From Phytophthora quininea (Eukaryota; Oomycota; Peronosporomycetes; Peronosporales; Peronosporaceae): a stretch of 64,000 bases of DNA. The DNA lies in the NCBI GenBank assembly GCA_011947345.1, contig JAAVTG010000675.1, positions 248,001 to 312,000 of the forward strand, written 5' to 3'. Position 1 is the stretch's first letter; each line of letters starts with the position of its first letter. A model generated the notes under the pieces. It worked only from the letters and a program-made list of their open reading frames with translations, did not search any database and was not told the origin of the DNA. Positions 22,390-35,480 of this stretch are shown in pieces. Both the position numbers and the translations under genes were made by a program.

Positions 22390-22470
22390 GTCGTTGGAAG
22401 TCGCTGTTAGGCAGGGAGACTTGGTCATAGTGGAGTGGATTTTGGGCCACTTTGCAGATAGCGGACTATA
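22390..22470 (+). pseudogene. single ankyrin-repeat relic
   Basis: Plus-strand bases 22403-22469 encode RQGDLVIVEWILGHFADSG, close to family repeats (RGDLEMVRWILRRFSN at 35.8 kb), and end at a stop. Surrounding frames are broken. It is a fragment of the dispersed ankyrin family, on the opposite strand to the relic just before it. Confidence 0.45.
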
Positions 22471-22644
22471 ATCGCTTTCACCCGATTCCTCAAAGTGATC
22501 GCAAGGATACGTCCTGTCGGGTGCTCTGCACAACTATAACGTCGCCATGCTCGCACGCTTGCTTCTGAGCAGCCCCGCTTTCATAAATTCACTCGTTACT
22601 ATCACTTGTAAGCGAAAGCTCACGCTGCACAACCCGCTGCATCA

Positions 22645-22945
22645 GCTCTAATCGCCCCAAAAGCTGGCCATCACAGCATTCTCCTCACCATTGTCCAAAC
22701 GCCCCTCGTCCAGCAAGCATGTCAATCCGTCCTCGATGGACAACAATCCCGCTCCAAGAGGAGCCACAACGTCTTCACACGACCGTTTCGCGCCGCCGAA
22801 GTCTGAGCTCACGTGGCAGTCTTCATCGGTAGTGGCCCAAAACTCGCTCAAATCTCGCTTCTGCCGGCGTTAATGTGTCCAAATGCAGGTAATTGCACAA
22901 GGACTCGTCCAGCAGCTTCTCCAAGCCGGCGCCAGTCATCTCTTC
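22645..22945 (-). other. unrecognised small minus-strand coding region
   Basis: From a possible ATG near 22945 the frame reads TGAGLEKLLDESLCNYLHLDT. After a shift near 22855 it continues in the ORF 22851-22648 (SEFWATTDEDC...VMASFWGD). It would be about 100 acidic residues and is divergent from the PHD gene. The coding call rests only on protein-like composition. Confidence 0.3.
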
Positions 22946-23042
22946 AGGCCTAAAGCGTCCATCTGCCCAGCGCAGCAGGACGATCTGGAGATCGATCTCC
23001 ACGATGAACAGCAGGTTGCTTCTCTGTTAAATCCTGCGTTCT

Positions 23043-23094
23043 GATTGGCCCATTTGATTTTCCCGCGCATCCTCCTTCGGCATTCCTCATTCCG
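23043..23094 (+). promoter_or_regulatory. candidate core promoter of the PHD gene
   Basis: GATTGG (inverted CCAAT) lies at 23043-23048 and CTCATTCC, matching the oomycete initiator consensus YTCANTYY, at about 23087-23094. The latter is about 43 bp before the ATG at 23137, a normal distance for oomycete transcripts. No TATA box is seen. Confidence 0.45.
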
Positions 23095-23136
23095 CGCGCT
23101 CGAGCATCAGCAGGTTCTTCGCTTCCGTCGTCGCCC

Positions 23137-26100
23137 ATGGAGCAGCGCAGACGCCAGGCTGCCGAGTCGCTGGCCAAGCACAGCGTCTTCAGCTTCCAGA
23201 TCCACGATGCAGAGATGGCTGCGCGCGTGACCGAACTGCGCGAGCTGCTGCTGGCCACGTGCAGTGAGGAGGACCAGCCGGCGCTGCTGAGCGAGATGGT
23301 GCGCGACATCGAGGAGAAGCTGCAAAAGCAGAACGACGCCCAGGAGAAGTTCTTGCTGGAGCCGCTGCGGCGCTTCGAGCAGGAGATGGAGCTGCTGCTA
23401 GACGTAGGCAGCGGCAGCGACGAGCCCATGACCGAGGATGAGGAGGACGTGAGTCTCTCGCAGCAGGAAGAGGTTCAGCTACAGACGCCACCAGCGACCC
23501 CCGAAATCAAGCAAAAGAAAGAGGAGGAGGAGGAAGTTCTCTGTGGCGTGTGTTGCGGCCCAGACTCGCTCGAGAACGACCCCATCGTCATCTGTGAGCT
23601 ATGCGGCGTGGCAGTGCATCAAACCTGCTATAGATTGGCAGCGCTGCCCGAAGGAGACTGGTACTGCCACCCGTGCAAACAGTACATGGACGCCCAGGAT
23701 ATCGAGAAAAGCTTGATCCCGACACATGAGCTGGAGTGCGAGGCGTGCAATATCAAAGCTGGAGCTTTCGCGCCGTCCGTAGATGGAGGGTGGATTCATG
23801 TTGCCTGCTCCATGTTCTTACCGGAGCTGTATGTGCAGGAGAATCGCACGGCTAGATACCAGGGTCAGATGGAGGATCTGCAGGTCATTTGTGGCGTGGA
23901 TAAATTACGCGCCAGGAGGAAACTGCGATGTTGCTTCTGCAAAAAGACAAAGTGCGTAATTTTGGTACGGGATGGATGATTTTGGGACTAATGATGGATT
24001 GGATGGACGATTTGTTGCAGTGAGAAGGGTGCGTGCGCGCAGTGTGCGGTTGGGAAGTGCACTGTGGCGTACCACGCGCTGTGTGCTATTCGGAATGGAA
24101 TTAAGATTCGTTACATGGACGACAAGGTGCGGACTGTGTGAACCCATTCGGATTGGTAAGCTTTATATTAATGTAGTGTCTGTATACAGAACCAGTTTGG
24201 AAGCGGGTGCTTGAAACACCAGGCCAAGTTTCTTCAGATGGATCATTCAGGTGATGGTGAGACCGATGAGGAAACTGCTGCAGTTGAAGACAAACAGCTT
24301 CCAAAATCAGTTGGCAATAAACAACAAAGAAGGAGACCGCGACAAAACTCGTGGTCCAGCGACGCTGGAAGTGAAAGTGACAATGGCGATGGTAACGAAG
24401 ATGAACTCGAGAGTGACAGCGAACACAACGAAAGCAATGACTCCCTTTCGGAAGGCGATGACGAAATTACAATTGATCAGGTGAAAATACCAGCGCCGAC
24501 AGCTTCAATAAATGCGCCACCACCACGACCGATAGGTGCTCGTTCGCAACGAAAACCCAACCAGGTGAACAAAACGAAACGAAGTCGACAGATGACACTT
24601 GCCTTCGAACAAACGAAGTCATCACCAGCTAAAGCTTCTGTTGGTGTTTCCCTCCTTCTCACGGTGACGCTACATCAGCATTGTCTAGTTCACTCCCCGC
24701 AGACAATCGACTTGTACTCGAGTCAACTGTGTTCGCACCTGCATTTTATCCCCCAACTTATGAGCCAGAAGACCCTGCGAAGGCAACTACGAGTATGTGA
24801 TGGTTTTGATTTCGTCTCGTCCGTTTGGATTGGGCGTAAGGCCCGCAAGTGCTCCCAAACCTCAAAGCATTTTCCTGAAAGCTGAAACTACTAGCAACCC
24901 AGCGATCAAAACGGCGTTGGATCGTGGCGTAATTCAAGACGGTGACGAGATTTTCGCACTCAATAGCCAAGTCCTACGTGGGGTGACTACAGAACAGTTC
25001 AAGAAACTCGCGTCTACACTGGAGCTCCCAGTTCGTTGCTGGATTCGTACGAAGCGGAAGAGTTCAAATGTGTCCTTCGAGAATTCTACAATTGCCACAC
25101 CCGTGAATGGTTTGACGTCAACCATTCTCCACCAGTCAGATGGCAATCCGGGTTCTGCTTCAATGACTCTATCTGGTGGTCACGATGATACTGCGACAAT
25201 CGCTTTGGGCATCGATTGGCCTTGGGTTTTCCTGCGGTCAGACGGAAAGCTTGCGATGAATGTCTTCTGGAGAACGTTGGACTCGGCCTTTTTCTCCGAA
25301 AGATCAACAAGCGGACGTTTTCGCAGCTCCAGGGGAGAATGGAAGAGATTTGTGGCGTTCGCCTCGATAGTTCTCATCCAGAGTACCAGCAGGTTCGCGA
25401 TTTGCTCGTGATGCCCAGACGTGAACGATCACCAGCTTATCTGGTAGCATTTCGCAAGACCCGCAAGCAAAAACAAACGTTTTTATCCTCCGACATCTTC
25501 ATGGGCGTCACGAACACGGCCGAGGCGCAAGTGGACGAACAAACTCCAATTGCTGTTGGGACAACAGTCACGGTGGCTAAACGTACATGGCCTGGAATTA
25601 ACAAATTGGGTGGTGCAGGTCGAGTCAAGAAAGTTAACGAGGAACGTTTACCTGGTGGGAAAACGAGATACACATACAACGTTGCGTACGTATTGGGCGG
25701 AAACGAGAAGAACATCGAACGGAAGTACATCAGCGTCGTGGACCTTGATGCAGAGGAGCCTGTGGAGAGTGAGAAGACTCACCTGAGTCCACGACCGAAT
25801 CCGATACAAAGAATACTGAAACAGACACCGAGTCTTTGAGCATTCGGCTTGGGTTTGAGTTTGAACGGACGAAAGTCGAAGAAAAGTTGATGGCCCTTCC
25901 CGAGGTTAAACTCGATCGATCTCCCAAACGACGACGATTTCAACTCCAATTTTCAACCAAGGACTCGACTGTTTTCTGCCAACGTATTGCGGGTCAGGAG
26001 GGTATGGCCCCTGCCAAAGAGCTCCTTCTGCATCGCCATTTCGACGTTAAACAAGAAGCCGATGACGTTCTGATGACCGAGTGCTTTTCTTCCAGGCTCA

Positions 26101-27459
26101 TCAGCATGGAGGATTGCACGGGTGATGAAGTTGACGAGGACGGTTCGGAGAGTGAGAACGAAGCGGACGAGATCAAGACGGAATTGGCGACATTGCAAAG
26201 CCAATTCCGCGCCGCCATGGCGTCCAATGAGCACATTTTTGCGAGCTGACGAGAAAGGTCGAGGAGGAATATGCGTCCAAACAGTATCGCCAGCGCGAAC
26301 TGCGAGGCATTCGATGGCGCAATTATGAGCGTATGTATCGGGAAATGCAGGCAGCGAAGCGACAATTCGAAGATAGTGATGACGAAAACGAGGTCGTTGA
26401 TGGTGAGGGAGCCCCAGGTGGGAAAAGACGCACAGTCGAGAGTGAAGAGGAGGCGGAGGAGAGCGAAAACGAAGACGTGTCCTGCGGCGGCATGTTTGTC
26501 AACAAGCTGAAGCAGGAAGGCAACGAGGTGTGTGCTCTGTGCGAATTGAGTGGTGGAGACTTTGTGGCAGCGGATAATGGCAGTGTCGTGCACGCTCAGT
26601 GCGCGATGTTCACTCCAGAGACGTACTTCAAAGACGGCGTCGTGCACGGAATCGATCAAGTTGCACCTGAACGGCGGCGGCTTGCTTGCAACATCTGCGG
26701 TGGTCGTAAGGGTTTGAGCAAAATTCAGTGTGCGAGTAGGAAATGTACACTCGCGTATCACGTGGCTTGTGCATTTGTGAATGGCCTCCTTGCTGGAGAT
26801 CCGTACTACCAAGCGTGGTGCCCTCGCCATTTAAAGTCGTCAGGATGGCGCATTTCGTGGAGGTGCCCGATCACTTAAACAAACCAGCAAACGCGACCCC
26901 AAAATCAGATGAACATGAACAGCCTAGCTCGTCCTCCCGACGGTCAAGAAAGCCGAACAAGCAGCGATCGAATACAAAGAGAAAGCGCCAAGATCTCACA
27001 CCGGTGGAGGTGACAACGTCAGCTCCTAGTGGGATTTCCTCTAAGTCGAACCGCAAGCGCAAACGAAACACCAGCGCTGGCAGTACGACAAATACCAAAA
27101 GAGGTGGCAGTCCGGGTCAGGCCGTAGCCACCGACGGCCAGGAGCCGAGGTGTGCAAGGCGGTTAGACATTGACGATCTGGGTGAAGACAGCGACCATGA
27201 AGGGAAGGCCGTGGAAATATGGCAGGCGGGTAGAGACCGCGGCCGCGTTTACAGCAACAAGGACACTGTGGAAGTGTTAAAGCGTGACTGGCGAGGTATC
27301 AATAAGCCTGGGGGCGTGGGCCGAGTGCGAGCTGTGAGTATAGTGCCGAACCCAACGGGCGGCAAGGATGTGCTTTACGATATCAACTACATTGTAAGCG
27401 GCTTCAAGGAGAAAGGTGTGGCTGCAAAGTTCGTCCGGGAATACGACAATGTGGAATAG
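23137..27459 (+). CDS. large PHD/extended-PHD protein with PDZ-like and duplicated Tudor-like domains
   Basis: A chromatin-reader architecture. Exons are 23137-23951, 24021-24126 and 24190-27459 (introns 69 and 63 nt, in phase). Order: helical acidic N-terminus; PHD finger (CGVC, ICELCGVAVHQTCY, WYCHPC); BRPF/JADE-type extended PHD (CEACNIKAGAF, GGWIHVACSMF, CCFCKKT, CTVAYHALCA); acidic linker; PDZ-like domain (SRPFGLGV, IQDGDEIFALN); a block with TWPGINKLGGAGRV and YNVAYVLGG; a second extended PHD (CALCELSGGDF, VVHAQCAMF, CNICGG, CTLAYHVACAF, WCPRHL); basic linker; and a second block with WRGINKPGGVGRV and YDINYIVSG. Six one-base losses are inferred near 24648, 24780, 25280, 25825, 26245 and 26850. 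Including them gives exactly 1399 codons. Histone binding is inferred from the fingers; no catalytic domain is present. Confidence 0.85.
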
Positions 27460-27479
27460 ATAGAAAATAGAGAATTGCC

Positions 27480-28010
27480 GACTGTGAAGCTTGATCATCT
27501 CACATAAAATGCTACATGTCAACATTTGCGCTAGATCCATTGTGCCAGACTCAAGGAGGACCTCGACTGCATTCGGATACAGTGGAGCGACCTGACAGAG
27601 ATCAACGATAACAACTAATCTAGTTCGCGTGCAGTCCATCGCCGTCATAATATGAGGATGTCCAACCTTGTCATTCAAGAAGATACCTACCATTTCTCCA
27701 GCATCAACTTTCACAACTGCGTGGAGTACTGATAATATAATACCTTATGCAGAAAGATCATAACAACACTGGATCCGCATTGACATAGCAAGAGATTTGG
27801 CGCTTGCATTCCAGACACATCCAAATCATCCTCGCAGAAATCATCAATGCCAGCATGCAGAACGACACAAATTATAAGGCGATGTCCCCCAAAGATAGGG
27901 TGTCCGTTGCTGTCCAGCAAAATCCAACCTGTTTCCCTGTGCATTGCATAGCTGATGCCGGCTCCGAGTCCACGCTCCAGTCCGACTAGAAGCGAGGTGT
28001 CATGCCACTT
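27480..28010 (-). other. unrecognised minus-strand coding region
   Basis: Minus frames read HRETGWILLDSNGHPIFGG and SGMQAPNLLLCQCGSSVV (27711-28106), then after a shift near 27725 VVKVDAGEMVGIFLND and VEVLLESGTMDLAQ (27277-27714). Composition is protein-like and the shift is again one base. The 5' end overlaps the start of the GAF gene on the other strand and the 3' end runs into the PHD gene, so limits are uncertain. I recognise no family. Confidence 0.35.
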
Positions 28011-31000
28011 AGAGCAAGAAAGCGAGCAGAGAACTCGCGTCAGGACGCCACTTTCAGCTCCAGCGCCATTTTTCATCATCCAGGAGTCGAGTCTTTCTTC
28101 CATCACGTCACCAACTGGAAGTCCCCTAAACTACGGCGGGATGCAGATGATGGTAGTCCCAGCGCTCGTCATGAAAAAGGTTCAAAGAAGAAAAAGCACG
28201 AGGGAAAACTCCAGCAAAATCACCACTTGCCCAATTTGTCCGTGGAAATGCTGACTCACGCAATAAAACATCGTCACCGTTGCGAGCGTCGTCAGCCAAA
28301 TCTTCAGTGGAGGAAGAAGCGGAAGCCGAAGCCGATGAAGATACCATTAAAGTGGTCGTCAAAGTACAAGCGAAGAAGATCCGTCCAGCTGAGCTCTCCA
28401 TTTTGAATCGCTGTGGCTCAGCTCCAGACCTGCCGTTGCACAGTTCGGTGAGCTCAAGTGTTTTCAGTTCCACCAAGAAGAGAACTCTGCAAGGGGCGCG
28501 AATGGTGCTAGTCCTCACTTAGCATCTCTACAGCGCAGTCGCCTCACGCCGTTGCCAATTCGTACTAGAACCATTGCCAAGCTTGACCCTTTGCTCGACA
28601 GTCGCGACGAATCGAACACAAACAGTGATGAGCATGACGTGATGCGCGTATGCAAGGATCCTGCGCTCCAGGAAAGGCTCGAACAAGATTCGGAGACAAT
28701 TGCGGCCTTGAAGCAGCGCCTTGTGCTCTCCGAACGAGACATCTCAGTCAGTACAAAACATCGCAACGCCATGGAAAAGCAGATAGCGCAACTAACACAC
28801 GACAACAACCGCCTTCAGTCAGAGAAAACGTTGCAGCAGGCGAGAATTGGCGAGCTGGAGAAAACCGCACTCAGACAACGCCACGAATTCGACAAGCTCG
28901 CAGCACGATACACGGCAGTGTACACCAACCTCCAGAAGTTGGCGGAACGACAGCAGTTTGGACCCGACAAGTCTGCAATGCAAACAGCACTGCAAGCTCT
29001 CGCCCGTGAGAACCAGGACTTCCTTCGAAAGCTTCGGGTACGTGTGGTTGGGAGTTGTAAACTATAAACTGATACTCAAGAGATCGATGTTGTTGATAGG
29101 TCTTGGAAGCCCGTCACGCCGAGGATAAAACTCTCACATCCAACCAGGAGAAGAAAATTAAGCGACTGAAGGCCGAGAAAGAGGCTCTGCAGCACATGAA
29201 CGAAGCCAAAACCCGGGAAGAAGACATGGAGGAGACTGCAAGCGAGATGCAGCAACATTCTCCGACCACTGACCACTCGTCTCGCTTAAAGAATAAGAGG
29301 CGCGACATCGACAATAACCACGGAGGTCGCCCTAGCAGCGCCTCCTCTTCGAGCTCATTGGCGTCACCCACTCCGAGGTCACAAACGAGGCCAGGGTCGT
29401 CGACGAGACTGCAAGTACTGCCATCTTCAGCGCAGGGAGCCGTTAGCCACCTCGTGGCAGCTGACGTTTACCAGTACATCGACCCCAGCATCCTGAAAGT
29501 GCTCGAAAAGGTCGACTCACAGTTCAGTATCACGAACGCCATCAATTTGTCTGCGGTCCTCAAGAAGTGGCTCAACAGCTGCGTCCACGTCGTTTGCTCT
29601 ACACACCTCCCAACCGTGCTGCAGACGTACGTCGCTGCTGTATCTGGCTGGTATCTGGTTCCTTGACATGTTTGCGCTTCCATTGCCTTCAGATTGCTCA
29701 AGCGTACGTGCGAGTTGCTTCATTGCGATCACGCAGCACTTTTCACAGTCGATTACTCTTCTCGTAAGCTGGTTGGCGTATGTTCGGAGCGAGGAGCAAA
29801 ACGCTGGGAGCTGCCACTCGACAAAGGGATCTCGGGATACGCCGTTCGGCATAACATGATCTGCAATGTGCAACGCGCTAGCGACGATCCTCGATTTTTC
29901 AGCCCCACGGACTCTATCACCTCGACAATGTCACGCGAGGTGCTAGCTCTTCCGATCGTGCACGAGTTACAGCATCACGTCGAAGCGCATCTCCTGGGAG
30001 GATCAGACAGCAGCCGCACGAACTTGCGCGGCCTGGGAGTCTTTGCCGTACTACGTGTCTGGAACACGACCCACCAAAAGCCATTTTCCACCAACGACCA
30101 GATCCTGGCCACGCTCCTGTCCATCCAGGCTGGCATCGTACTCCGTCAAACTGCTGTAAGTGCCTCACCACTTTGCCGGTTCCGTAGGTGTACTGGTCAT
30201 TTTAACGTGTTTGCGTTTACAGGTCACCAAGACGCTACAAAAGATCAATCACAAAGTCCACCTGATCCTGCACATGCCCAGTGAAATCATCATCAAAGCC
30301 ACCAACGCTACACAAGCCAGTGAAAAGCTGCGTCCAAGCAGCGAATCAATACCAAAACCTGCTTTTGCATCTTTGTCTGCACCACCAGCGGAATACTCTG
30401 CGGCAGCAACAGCTCCATCCGTCATCCAACTGGTATCCATCGCCCAGAAGGAGTTGGCAGAGTGCTTGGGCATCCGACAGTTGCGAATATTTGTGCTAGA
30501 TGCCAACGCCCTGCAGTTGTGGCACGTGGGCGAGCAGGACAGAAGCGGTGACCACTCCATTGTAGCGCGTCACTACGTCAAGACTCAGGCATCACTCTGC
30601 TCGTTGGTTCTGCGTAACGAATCCAAGCCGCTGGTGTTGAAAGAGCCCTCTTCCGAAGCGTCCTTCAACGACACGGTCGATATTCCAGGCGGTGCTCGAG
30701 GGCTTTATCTCGCCCCGATATCCTCACCTTGGGGGCCCGAGTCGCTGCCGTTTGGCATGATACAAGTGGCCCGGTGGCGAAAGCTCGTCTTTCGTCTTCC
30801 CTGTTCGCACTCACTTCGTCGGAGACGACTGGAAACGACATTATTGCTGGTTCTGTTGCTGAGGTGGCGATAAATAACGAGCGCGAAGCTGCGCAGCAGA
30901 CAGAAGATCGACTGATGCTGGAGCTGCTTGGGCTTTTCTGCCGAGTCTTCGCTGGACTGCTTCACCACGTCGCTGGCCAACAGCTCTACGACACTTGTCC

Positions 31001-31958
31001 AGCAGAAATTCAGCAGGCCCAGCTCGCTTTCCTCGCAAAGCGTCTCGAGAGTCTTGCCACACGCCACGAAGCAGATGACAATGAGGTTACGGACAACCAA
31101 AGCATCAAATCTACGGACTCGCAAACCAGTCATGAATCTCCACATGACACAAATTCGCGAAGACGAACATCATCCACTGTCCCCCAAACATTGTCTTCCC
31201 AAAACGTTCGGCGTGTTGCATCGGCAGATCAGAAACACCGGCCACCAAGCGCTCAACGACGCGATGTTACCATGTCTGCTGGCTCCCCGTGAAAGTCCCT
31301 TACCCACCCAGAGGCATGAAAAACGAGGTGGCTCAGCCTTGGCCTGATGCAGGAGAGCAAAACGACTCTGATGAATATCGAGGCAGTCCTGAAGTCACCG
31401 AACAAGCCCCTGAAAGCCACGGCGATATTTCTCCCGGAACAGAGAATACTCAGTCCGTCGGGGCGGGTTTGAGCGTTGATGAAGATGTAGCGAATCACTT
31501 CAACGAAGCCGGCATCTTACAGGAACATGACGAAATTCCCACAGAGCAGGAGATGGGAGAAAGTACCGCCAGAAGTCGATTCTTCAAACTACTATGACCC
31601 AGCAGTTCCTACCAAGTCATTTTACCCAGCAGCCGAAAATTGGGATGGCACTTCGTACGATCAATCTTTCCAAGATGGAGGCGAAGGGACTTGGGGAGAC
31701 GGTGGCGCCTACCCGACTACGTGGCCTGATGAAGGCCAAGACACCTACTACGAGGGTGCAGCAACGTGGGAGTATGGAGATACTGCTCCCAGCACAGCAG
31801 AAGACATCAATGCAGCCAGAGGAAATACCCACATTTCAACCAACTCCTCGTACGCCATCGATTTGGGTGGCGAACTCTTGTCCTCACGAAACACTTCCAG
31901 CGCAGAATCGGGGTGCCAAATGGCGAGCTCTAAGCTACAACGCAGCTTTCCGAAGTAG
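28002..31958 (+). CDS. coiled-coil protein with tandem GAF-like domains
   Basis: Four exons: 28002-29037, 29100-29626, 29693-30155 and 30223-31958, with introns of 62, 66 and 67 nt that keep phase. A low-complexity N-terminus leads to a long coiled coil (ALKQRLVLSERD, QIAQLTHDNNRLQSEK). A GAF domain follows (CDHAALFTVDYSSRKLVGV, KGISGYAVRHN, REVLALPI) and a second GAF-like segment (LGIRQLRIFVLDANALQLW, LYLAPISSPWG). The tail is rich in Trp, Tyr, Gly and Asp. GAF domains bind small ligands such as cyclic nucleotides; no enzyme domain is attached. Losses of single bases near 28178, 28510, 30770, 31285 and two near 31560 give a total of 1256 codons. I cannot name an orthologue. Confidence 0.75.
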
Positions 31959-32119
31959 TTAAACACAGGCTCTTCTTGAATATCTGTAGGATCGATCAAC
32001 ACAAAAGAGATGCATGCCAACTACACAGTCGCTACCTTAGCACTCACCTATATGTGACGATCCATCTTCGCAAGTTTTGACAAAGTCTTCGTGCATCTTG
32101 TAGCTGCTCTTTATACAAG

Positions 32120-35100
32120 CTACTGACGGTCCTTGAGCGACGCGTTGCGAGAAGCGCACAGCTTCCCAAAATGACGAACGGTACGGCGGAATGCGCGCTC
32201 ATTTGCGGCACTGAACAGCTCGCTCTGGAACTCCTGTGCTTCGTCTGGGGTGAGGAAATTGACGGCTGCGGTTGCAAACGATCCTGTCGTGGCCTGCACA
32301 AACCATTCCGCCACCCATTGCTGAAGCTGCGGGCCATTGAACTTGGCAAGCTGCACTAAAACGCCTGCTGCCGAGCCGTAGTCTGCGTCCACACGCGAGG
32401 GTGACATTGCTCCAAGCACAACGCCTCGCAACAAATAATCAACAAGCTGCTTGCTCTTACCGTCAGTGGCCGAGTTCGTGGGCAGCTCCATGCACAGCGA
32501 TACCAGCTTCACACTCGAGCTGTCTGCTTGAGACTGTTCATACACTTGCTCCATAAAGCACAGTACTGCTTTGTTGGCATCGTTGTGCGAGATGGCCAGC
32601 GCAGATACAGCGCAGCTAAATACACTCGTCATAAGTGGCTCACCACATGAAGTGGAACCCGAAGACACGGGGTGGGTGCCGCGAGCACTTGCGGAACGCA
32701 GCGCACAGCACGTTCCATGAGGAAGAAGAACTCTTCTACTACGTCCGGACGTGCCTGCATGTCGTTCGTGCTCGCGAAGATCGGGGAGGTGGTCTCAACG
32801 AGCGTGAGAAGCATGCGTGCGAAAAGCATATCCATCTCGGCCGAGTTGCTGTGGTTGTGGCCGTGCGAGAAGAACTTGAGCACCATGCTCGCGGCGTAGA
32901 GGTACGAGGACTTGGGCTCCGCCTGGTAGAAGGCCAGCAAGTTATCTACAAGCTGCGGCACGAGTGGAGCAATCTGCTCGCCACACGTGCGAAGGATGCG
33001 CTTGTAGCACCTGCAAACACGTTCCACGAGCTCGTCGTGTCCGCGATACAGAGCTAGCATCTGATTGAAAAGCGGCCACATTTGCTCTGTGAGCAGCACC
33101 AAGGGATGCTTCTCGCCCTGTAGCATTTTGTGATTTACGTCAAGGTACTCGTAAATGCACATGATCCGCAGAAGCTCATCCAGAGCGATCTGCACGTGGC
33201 CACTGGCAGCATTCGAGACAAACAACGCGCTCAGTCGCTGCCCTATGCCCTTCATCACTTGGTCCAGCACGGACAGTACACGGGGCATATCGCCCGACTT
33301 GGCGACACCAGCACAAATGCCCTCTAGCAGTAGCACTTGGTCCTCCACGGACATGAGGTTGTGCTCCTCAATATGCAGATAGAAGGCTACGATATCTCCA
33401 CCCAGCATCGACCAACAATCTATCGCCAGAGCTCGAACGGCTGCTCCCGCTGCACGTGAAACTTCCCACTCGGAGTATCGAGCGTCTCCAGCGCTTCGCG
33501 TCACGCACGAATTTAAAAACTCCACCTGTGCTGGTAGTGCTGACGGGTGCGCTCGCAGCCACTCGGCGTAACGAGAGATGATCAGACACGACGTGTAGCA
33601 GATAGCCGGATGCTCTGAAAACCGTGGCAAGTGCTGGAAAATGAGCGCTATCGGCGCGTCTAGTGTATCGCCCTTAGCTGTAGCATTCTCCACCTGACGA
33701 GCGATAGAGCGGAAGCAATACAAGTGCGCCTCCACTGCTTCCCAGCTGCGCGCATCTGCTGGAGCTTGGAAAATCTGGTTGAAACCGTTCACACAGTGCT
33801 GGAGAACGGCATCAACTCCTAACAGCTCGCAGCAGTCGCGCAGAATGTCGCCCAGGTCCTGTCGGAATGTCTTGAAGTCCTGCTGCTTGTCCTGCGGCAT
33901 ACCAGGAAAGTCCTCGCGGAACTGCAGCTTCTGCATACACAGACCAGCCAACCGCTGCAGCCGCTGCGCATATTGAGCCACGAGATCCGGCGTAGCTCGA
34001 TCCTGCAGTCCCTTCAGCAAACTAAACCAGAACGGTACCGTAACATCCGCCACATCAGCGTCCGCGTAGCTCATACAGTCCAGCAGCAAGTCTACTAGCG
34101 CTGTGTGGTCACTCCCACTCCCAGGCTGCTGCAGCAACAGCCCAGATACGACTCCCCATCTCGGTGAAGATCCGACACAGTCCCAGACATGCGTCCGTGT
34201 CCTCCGCTTCCGCAGCAGAGCCGAATGCTCCTCTCAGCGACAATAACCTCGGAGCGAGCCACTGCACCACCTCCATTTCGTGGGAATAGCAGCGAACGAT
34301 CTCCACCGAGAGGTCCACAGATGCGTCAAAGAGATCGTCTCTAGCCAGGAAGCCCAGCAGAGAGTGCAGCAAAGGGTTCCTCACCACCACTTCGGGCTTG
34401 ACTCGGACGTATCGCAGCCAGCTCGTCAGCGCTCGAAGCACAGTCTCTTGGGTCGCCACACTGTCCGCACTTTGACTTCTGCGGTTACTGGCCTCGTGCA
34501 TGATCTGAGGCAGCAGTCTGTCCAACACAACGGGCGCCCAGGCGTCCACCTCGCTCTGCATCTTCTGGCGGACACTTCGCTCGTTCAGAACGTCCACTTC
34601 TTCCACTAGCAGTAGCAACAGCTCGCCCAGAACCGCAAATGTTACGCCAGTCTGGGTTAGCTGTAACAATGCGTAACCAACCACACTGGGGAGCTCCACT
34701 GGGCGTAGTTTTCTCGGACCGCGCTGTAAATCTGCGAGTCTGTGGCCGTCTGCGTCTGCAGCTTCACGTCTTGGTCTGACAACTTTGGGAGCGCGGCTAC
34801 CAACCCAAGTAATAACTGCGTCACCACCATCTTGGGCAGTTTTACATCACTGGACAGCCACGCCACGATCCGCTCGGCCCAGCGTCCGGCATCGCTCGTA
34901 GGCTGTCGGCGCAGTTTGTTGGCGATCGTCTGCGCCGCGAAGAACACGGCGGGTACGGCGGCAGCAGGCAAAGCGGCGCTGTTACCGTTGTTGCAACCTT
35001 GGTTTACACTCGTGTTACACGGCAGGAACTGGTCCAGCAGTTGGGAGCACACGGCGAAGGCCTCGGGCGTCAGCTGGAAGCCGCGCAGGAAGGCGTCGGC

Positions 35101-35199
35101 GGCCTGGGTCCGCTCCGGGTTCGTCAGTTGCGGCTGGTACAGCGAGCTCAGAGCCTGCAGCACCACGCGCTGAAGCTCGGCAACGTCGGCGGCAGCCAT
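32120..35199 (-). CDS. TNPO3: transportin-3-like importin-beta (TNPO3/MTR10 family)
   Basis: HEAT-repeat nuclear import receptor; relatives carry SR splicing factors into the nucleus. ATG 35199. Features in order: importin N-terminal region (VVLQALSSLYQP, AVFFAAQTIANKLRR, PKMVVTQLLLGL), CRIFTEMG matching the TNPO3 block before the central repeats, then LVDLLLDCMSY, FWFSLLKGL, CYTSCLIISRYAEW, VCRCYKRILRTCGEQ and C-terminal LFSAANERAFRRTVRHFGKLC. One-base losses in runs of C, G, G and C (plus about 34691, 34160, 34147 and 32675) restore 1028 codons without introns. Identification rests on the order of family blocks; importin-13 is the nearest alternative. Confidence 0.85.
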
Positions 35200-35480
35200 C
35201 AGGACGATCCTTTGGTTGGCGCAAAAGTCTTCGTAACAAAATGGCTAAGACTTATGATGTTGGCAGGGTTTCCTCGGCGACAGTTGAAGCAGTTGAAGCA
35301 GTTCCAAAGAGCTCAGGCAGGACAATGATCCCCATCGTGCTTCGATCTCCGATAGTTCTTGCGCTGCTCGCTTGAAGGCCTAGCGCAAAATCACCACCAT
35401 CGGCGAATTCCATGACGGATAGTAACACTGGGTATGATCTATAGGTGAAATGTGTACTATAACCTGGCTATTCTCTTAGC

